Assembly (NCBI GenBank): GCA_021827285.1 | Contig: JAKAWM010000184.1 | Coordinates: 1-6,198, forward strand | Length of the DNA stretch: 6,198 nucleotides | Direction: 5' to 3' | DNA from: Actinomycetes bacterium | Lineage (GTDB): Bacteria; Actinomycetota; Acidimicrobiia; Acidimicrobiales; Palsa-688 | The notes under the pieces: model-generated | What the model was told of the DNA's origin: nothing | The model's database searches: none | What the model saw: only the letters and a program-made list of their open reading frames with translations | Shown here: positions 4,125-6,198 of the stretch, piece by piece | How the letters are laid out: each line of letters opens with the position of its first letter | Position numbering within the stretch: position 1 is the stretch's first letter | Translations under genes and position numbers: made by a program

Positions 4125-5450
4125 ATGACCGGTACGGACTGGGATCGACGGGTCGGGCTCGGGGCCACGACTGGCACGGACTGGGGAAGGCTGATCGACT
4201 TCGACCGGGAACACGTTTGGCACCCCTACGCGCCATCTCCCCTGGCGACGGCCTCTCTCCCGGTTGTGGCCGCCTCGGGCGTAAGGCTGGAACTGCCCGA
4301 CGGGCGCCAGCTGATCGATGGAATGGCCTCATGGTGGACAGCGGTACATGGCTACCGCCACCCCGTCATCGACGCCGCCGTCCGCGAACAGCTCAGCCGC
4401 CTCCCCCACGTCATGTTCGGCGGGCTGACCCACGCCCCCGCCGTCCAGTTGGCCGAGCGGCTGGTCTCGATGGCACCGGCCGGGTTGGAGCACGTTTTTT
4501 TTGCCGACTCAGGGTCGGTGTCGGTTGAGGTTGCACTCAAGGTATGCCTCCAGTACCAGCGCAACAACGGCCACCCGGAGCGTCGTAAGTTCCTGGCTCT
4601 CGAAGGTGGCTACCACGGCGACACGCTCGGCGCCATGTCCGTGTGCGACCCGGTGGGCGGTATGCACCGGCTCTGGACGGGTGTCGTGACCGAGCAGGTC
4701 TTCGCACCCCGGCCACCGGCCAGGTCAGAGGACCGGGCCCAGTGGGCAGCCACCATCCACGGCCTGGCTTCCCAGCACGCGGGCAAACTAGCGGCCGTGG
4801 TGGCCGAACCGCTGGTGCAGGGGGCGGGAGGCATGTGGTTTTACGACCCTGCCTGCTTGTCGACCTTGCGCGAAGTGTGCGACCGGCACGGCCTGTTGCT
4901 GGTCCTGGACGAGATAGCCACGGGCTTCGGCCGCACCGGCACCCTGTTCGCGTCGTCGGCGGCGGGTGTGCTACCCGACGTCATGTGCGTGGGCAAAGCG
5001 CTGACGGGAGGTGATATGAGCCTGGCCGCCATGCTCTGCACCGGCGAAGTGGCCCGCGTCGCATCAGGGGGCGAGGCCGGTTGCCTCATGCACGGGCCCA
5101 CGTACATGGCCAACCCGCTCGCCTGCGCGGCCGGCCTGGCTTCGACCGAGCTGCTCCTGTCCGGCCAATGGGAGCGCGATGTGCGCCGTATAGAGAAAGG
5201 TCTCCTGGAAAGCCTGGGCCCGGCGCGCCGCGTCCCCGGCGTCAAGGATGTACGGGTGCTCGGTGCCATCGGCGTCGTCCAGCTCGATCATCCTGTCGAT
5301 GTGGCCAGTGCCACCAGGGACGCCGTGGCCCGGGGCGTCTGGCTTCGGCCCTTCCGGGACCTCGTCTACACCATGCCCCCGTACATCACCAACGATGAAG
5401 ACGTGGCCGCCATCGGGGAGGCGGTGGTGGCCGCCGCCGCCGCTGGTTAG
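4125..5450 (+). CDS. bioA: adenosylmethionine-8-amino-7-oxononanoate aminotransferase (DAPA synthase)
   Basis: This 441-residue, full-length, PLP-dependent class III aminotransferase makes 7,8-diaminopelargonate from KAPA, with S-adenosylmethionine as the amino donor. It is the third-last step of biotin synthesis. DREHVWHPYAP (28-37), the BioA hallmark, carries the substrate-side Tyr. DGMASWWTAVHGYRHP (65-80) and DSGSVSVEVALK (128-139, PLP phosphate) follow, then GGYHGDT (161-167) with the ring-stacking Tyr. LDEIATGFGRTG (261-272) holds D262 to the PLP nitrogen, and K291 in GKALTGG is the Schiff-base lysine. LRPFRDLVYTMPPY (407-420) holds the substrate carboxylate Arg (R408). No bioF, bioD or bioB is next to it in the window. 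ATG 4125 is the only usable start before the conserved region. The first 20 residues contain TGTDW twice (2-6 and 16-20). It is probably expressed from a leaderless mRNA. Confidence 0.97.
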   Translation: MTGTDWDRRVGLGATTGTDWGRLIDFDREHVWHPYAPSPLATASLPVVAASGVRLELPDGRQLIDGMASWWTAVHGYRHPVIDAAVREQLSRLPHVMFGGLTHAPAVQLAERLVSMAPAGLEHVFFADSGSVSVEVALKVCLQYQRNNGHPERRKFLALEGGYHGDTLGAMSVCDPVGGMHRLWTGVVTEQVFAPRPPARSEDRAQWAATIHGLASQHAGKLAAVVAEPLVQGAGGMWFYDPACLSTLREVCDRHGLLLVLDEIATGFGRTGTLFASSAAGVLPDVMCVGKALTGGDMSLAAMLCTGEVARVASGGEAGCLMHGPTYMANPLACAAGLASTELLLSGQWERDVRRIEKGLLESLGPARRVPGVKDVRVLGAIGVVQLDHPVDVASATRDAVARGVWLRPFRDLVYTMPPYITNDEDVAAIGEAVVAAAAAG

Positions 5451-5464
5451 CAGTTAGCAATCGC

Positions 5465-5515
5465 ACGAGCGCCCGAAGCGGGGCGGGGGTTTGGTGGGCG
5501 CCGCAGCGGGCTCGT
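5465..5515. terminator. weak inverted repeat between bioA and the MFS gene
   Basis: ACGAGC (5465-5470) and GCTCGT (5510-5515) are perfect arms. Inside them GCCC (5471-5474) can pair with GGGC (5496-5499), leaving a bulge on the right side. The 70-base gap lies between two convergent genes, so a shared terminator is expected here, but the fold is poor and has no U-run. Confidence 0.25.
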
Positions 5516-5520
5516 TGGCC

Positions 5521-6198
5521 TTAGGGCCGGAGTGTGCTAAGGCTGTTTTGGAGGGCGGGGCCCAGTATGGCAAGGAACGCCAGCACCAGCCCACCCGCCA
5601 TGACGAAGGCGACGGATGTCCCGGCCACCCCGGCAATGACGCCACCGAGCAGGGCACCGAGCGGCATCGACCCCGCCACGGCGAGGCGGTGGATGCTTAC
5701 CACCCGGCCGTAGAGGTGGGTGGGGATCAGGCGCTGGCGGGCGGTGATGGCGCCCACGTTGGCAATCACCGTGCCCACGTCCTGCAGCCCGAACGCAAAG
5801 ACAGCCAGCACGACGCTCTTGGTGAAGCCGAGCCCGACGTAGCTGGCCACCAGAAGGCCGAACCCCCACACGATGGCCTTGCCCGCCCCCAAGCGGTGGG
5901 TCACCTGATGGGCCCAGAACCCGGTCAACACCCCGAGCAGGGAGGCGGAAGCAAAGTACAACCCGTACCCGGTGGAGCTCAGGTGCAGCGTGCGGGTGCC
6001 GTACACGACCATGATGCCGAGGACCATGAACTGGGCGAACACCACGCTGGACACCACGGCGGCCACCAGCTGGACGGACCGCTCCCGCTTGAACCAGCGA
6101 AAGCCTTGACGGAAATCCTCGGCCCAACTGGTCTCCCGGGGTGCACGCCGGCCCGGAGCATCCTTGGCGGTGCCGGATGGCACCCGGGTTGTCCCGCG
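5521..6198 (-). CDS. MFS transporter, C-terminal half (partial, cut by window edge)
   Basis: The frame is open from the right edge to TAA 5523-5521, 225 residues. Family members of the MFS_3/EntS-like drug and siderophore exporters run to about 400 residues, so this is roughly the C-terminal half. After a charged central loop (through FRWFKRERS) come six hydrophobic segments, near residues 43-66, 77-96, 107-125, 127-150, 172-193 and 195-216. ARQRLIPTHLYGRVVSIHRL (153-172) followed by GSMPLGALLGG is the signature loop before helix 11 in this group. A GTG at 6183 in the frame is internal, not the start: residues before it continue normally and half of the helices would be missing. The substrate is unknown. 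It converges on bioA, and nothing links it specifically to biotin transport. Confidence 0.88.
   Translation of the reverse strand, partial: RGTTRVPSGTAKDAPGRRAPRETSWAEDFRQGFRWFKRERSVQLVAAVVSSVVFAQFMVLGIMVVYGTRTLHLSSTGYGLYFASASLLGVLTGFWAHQVTHRLGAGKAIVWGFGLLVASYVGLGFTKSVVLAVFAFGLQDVGTVIANVGAITARQRLIPTHLYGRVVSIHRLAVAGSMPLGALLGGVIAGVAGTSVAFVMAGGLVLAFLAILGPALQNSLSTLRP

Noticed and set aside
3863..4332. Minus-strand frames rich in STAPPAPALRLH-type repeats across the bioA upstream region
   Set aside because: They are translations of the tandem DNA repeats and run into bioA antisense.
5521..6183. MFS gene starting at GTG 6183
   Set aside because: The frame continues to the window edge and only six of the expected twelve membrane helices are present, so the gene is cut by the edge.
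1..6198. A previously undescribed defence or multi-gene system
   Set aside because: All convincing genes belong to well-known families with no shared pathway or operon apart from the GtrA-like/methyltransferase pair; the unusual content is limited to non-coding repeats and hairpins.

Overview
The window is 6.2 kb of GC-rich DNA (coding GC clearly above 60%, strong G/C preference at third codon positions). The likely host is an actinobacterium. The support is the gene types and the frequent TANNNT boxes 7-9 bases before an ATG that lacks a Shine-Dalgarno sequence. A deeper placement such as Acidimicrobiia would be a guess. No phage, IS, CRISPR, toxin-antitoxin or RNA gene was recognised.

Layout. 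Left block (about 1-1475): a class I SAM-dependent methyltransferase and, upstream of it in the same minus-strand operon (17-base gap), a GtrA-family membrane protein with a Pro/Ala/Gln-rich repeat tail. A hairpin spans the 3' end of the methyltransferase, and a possible plus-strand C-terminal fragment runs in from the left edge. Middle block (1476-3378): a 311-base divergent intergenic region with two near-identical 42-base repeats leads into proS, a compact archaeal/eukaryotic-type prolyl-tRNA synthetase. proS is followed by eight 13-base tandem repeats and a stem-loop, then by a convergent GNAT acetyltransferase on the minus strand (3379-3852). Right block (3853-6198): the divergent GNAT/bioA region holds a long perfect-core hairpin and a five-copy tandem repeat that runs into the bioA promoter. 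bioA is followed by a convergent MFS exporter that is cut by the right edge.

The genes are mostly unrelated housekeeping or accessory functions in alternating orientation: translation (proS), biotin synthesis (bioA), transport (MFS), acetylation (GNAT) and an envelope-type pair (gtrA-like plus methyltransferase). Only the last two look co-transcribed. I see no new multi-gene system. The most notable content is non-coding: four different short GC-rich repeat families sit next to gene starts or ends, and three genes appear to have leaderless transcripts, one with its -10 box formed by the last repeat copy.
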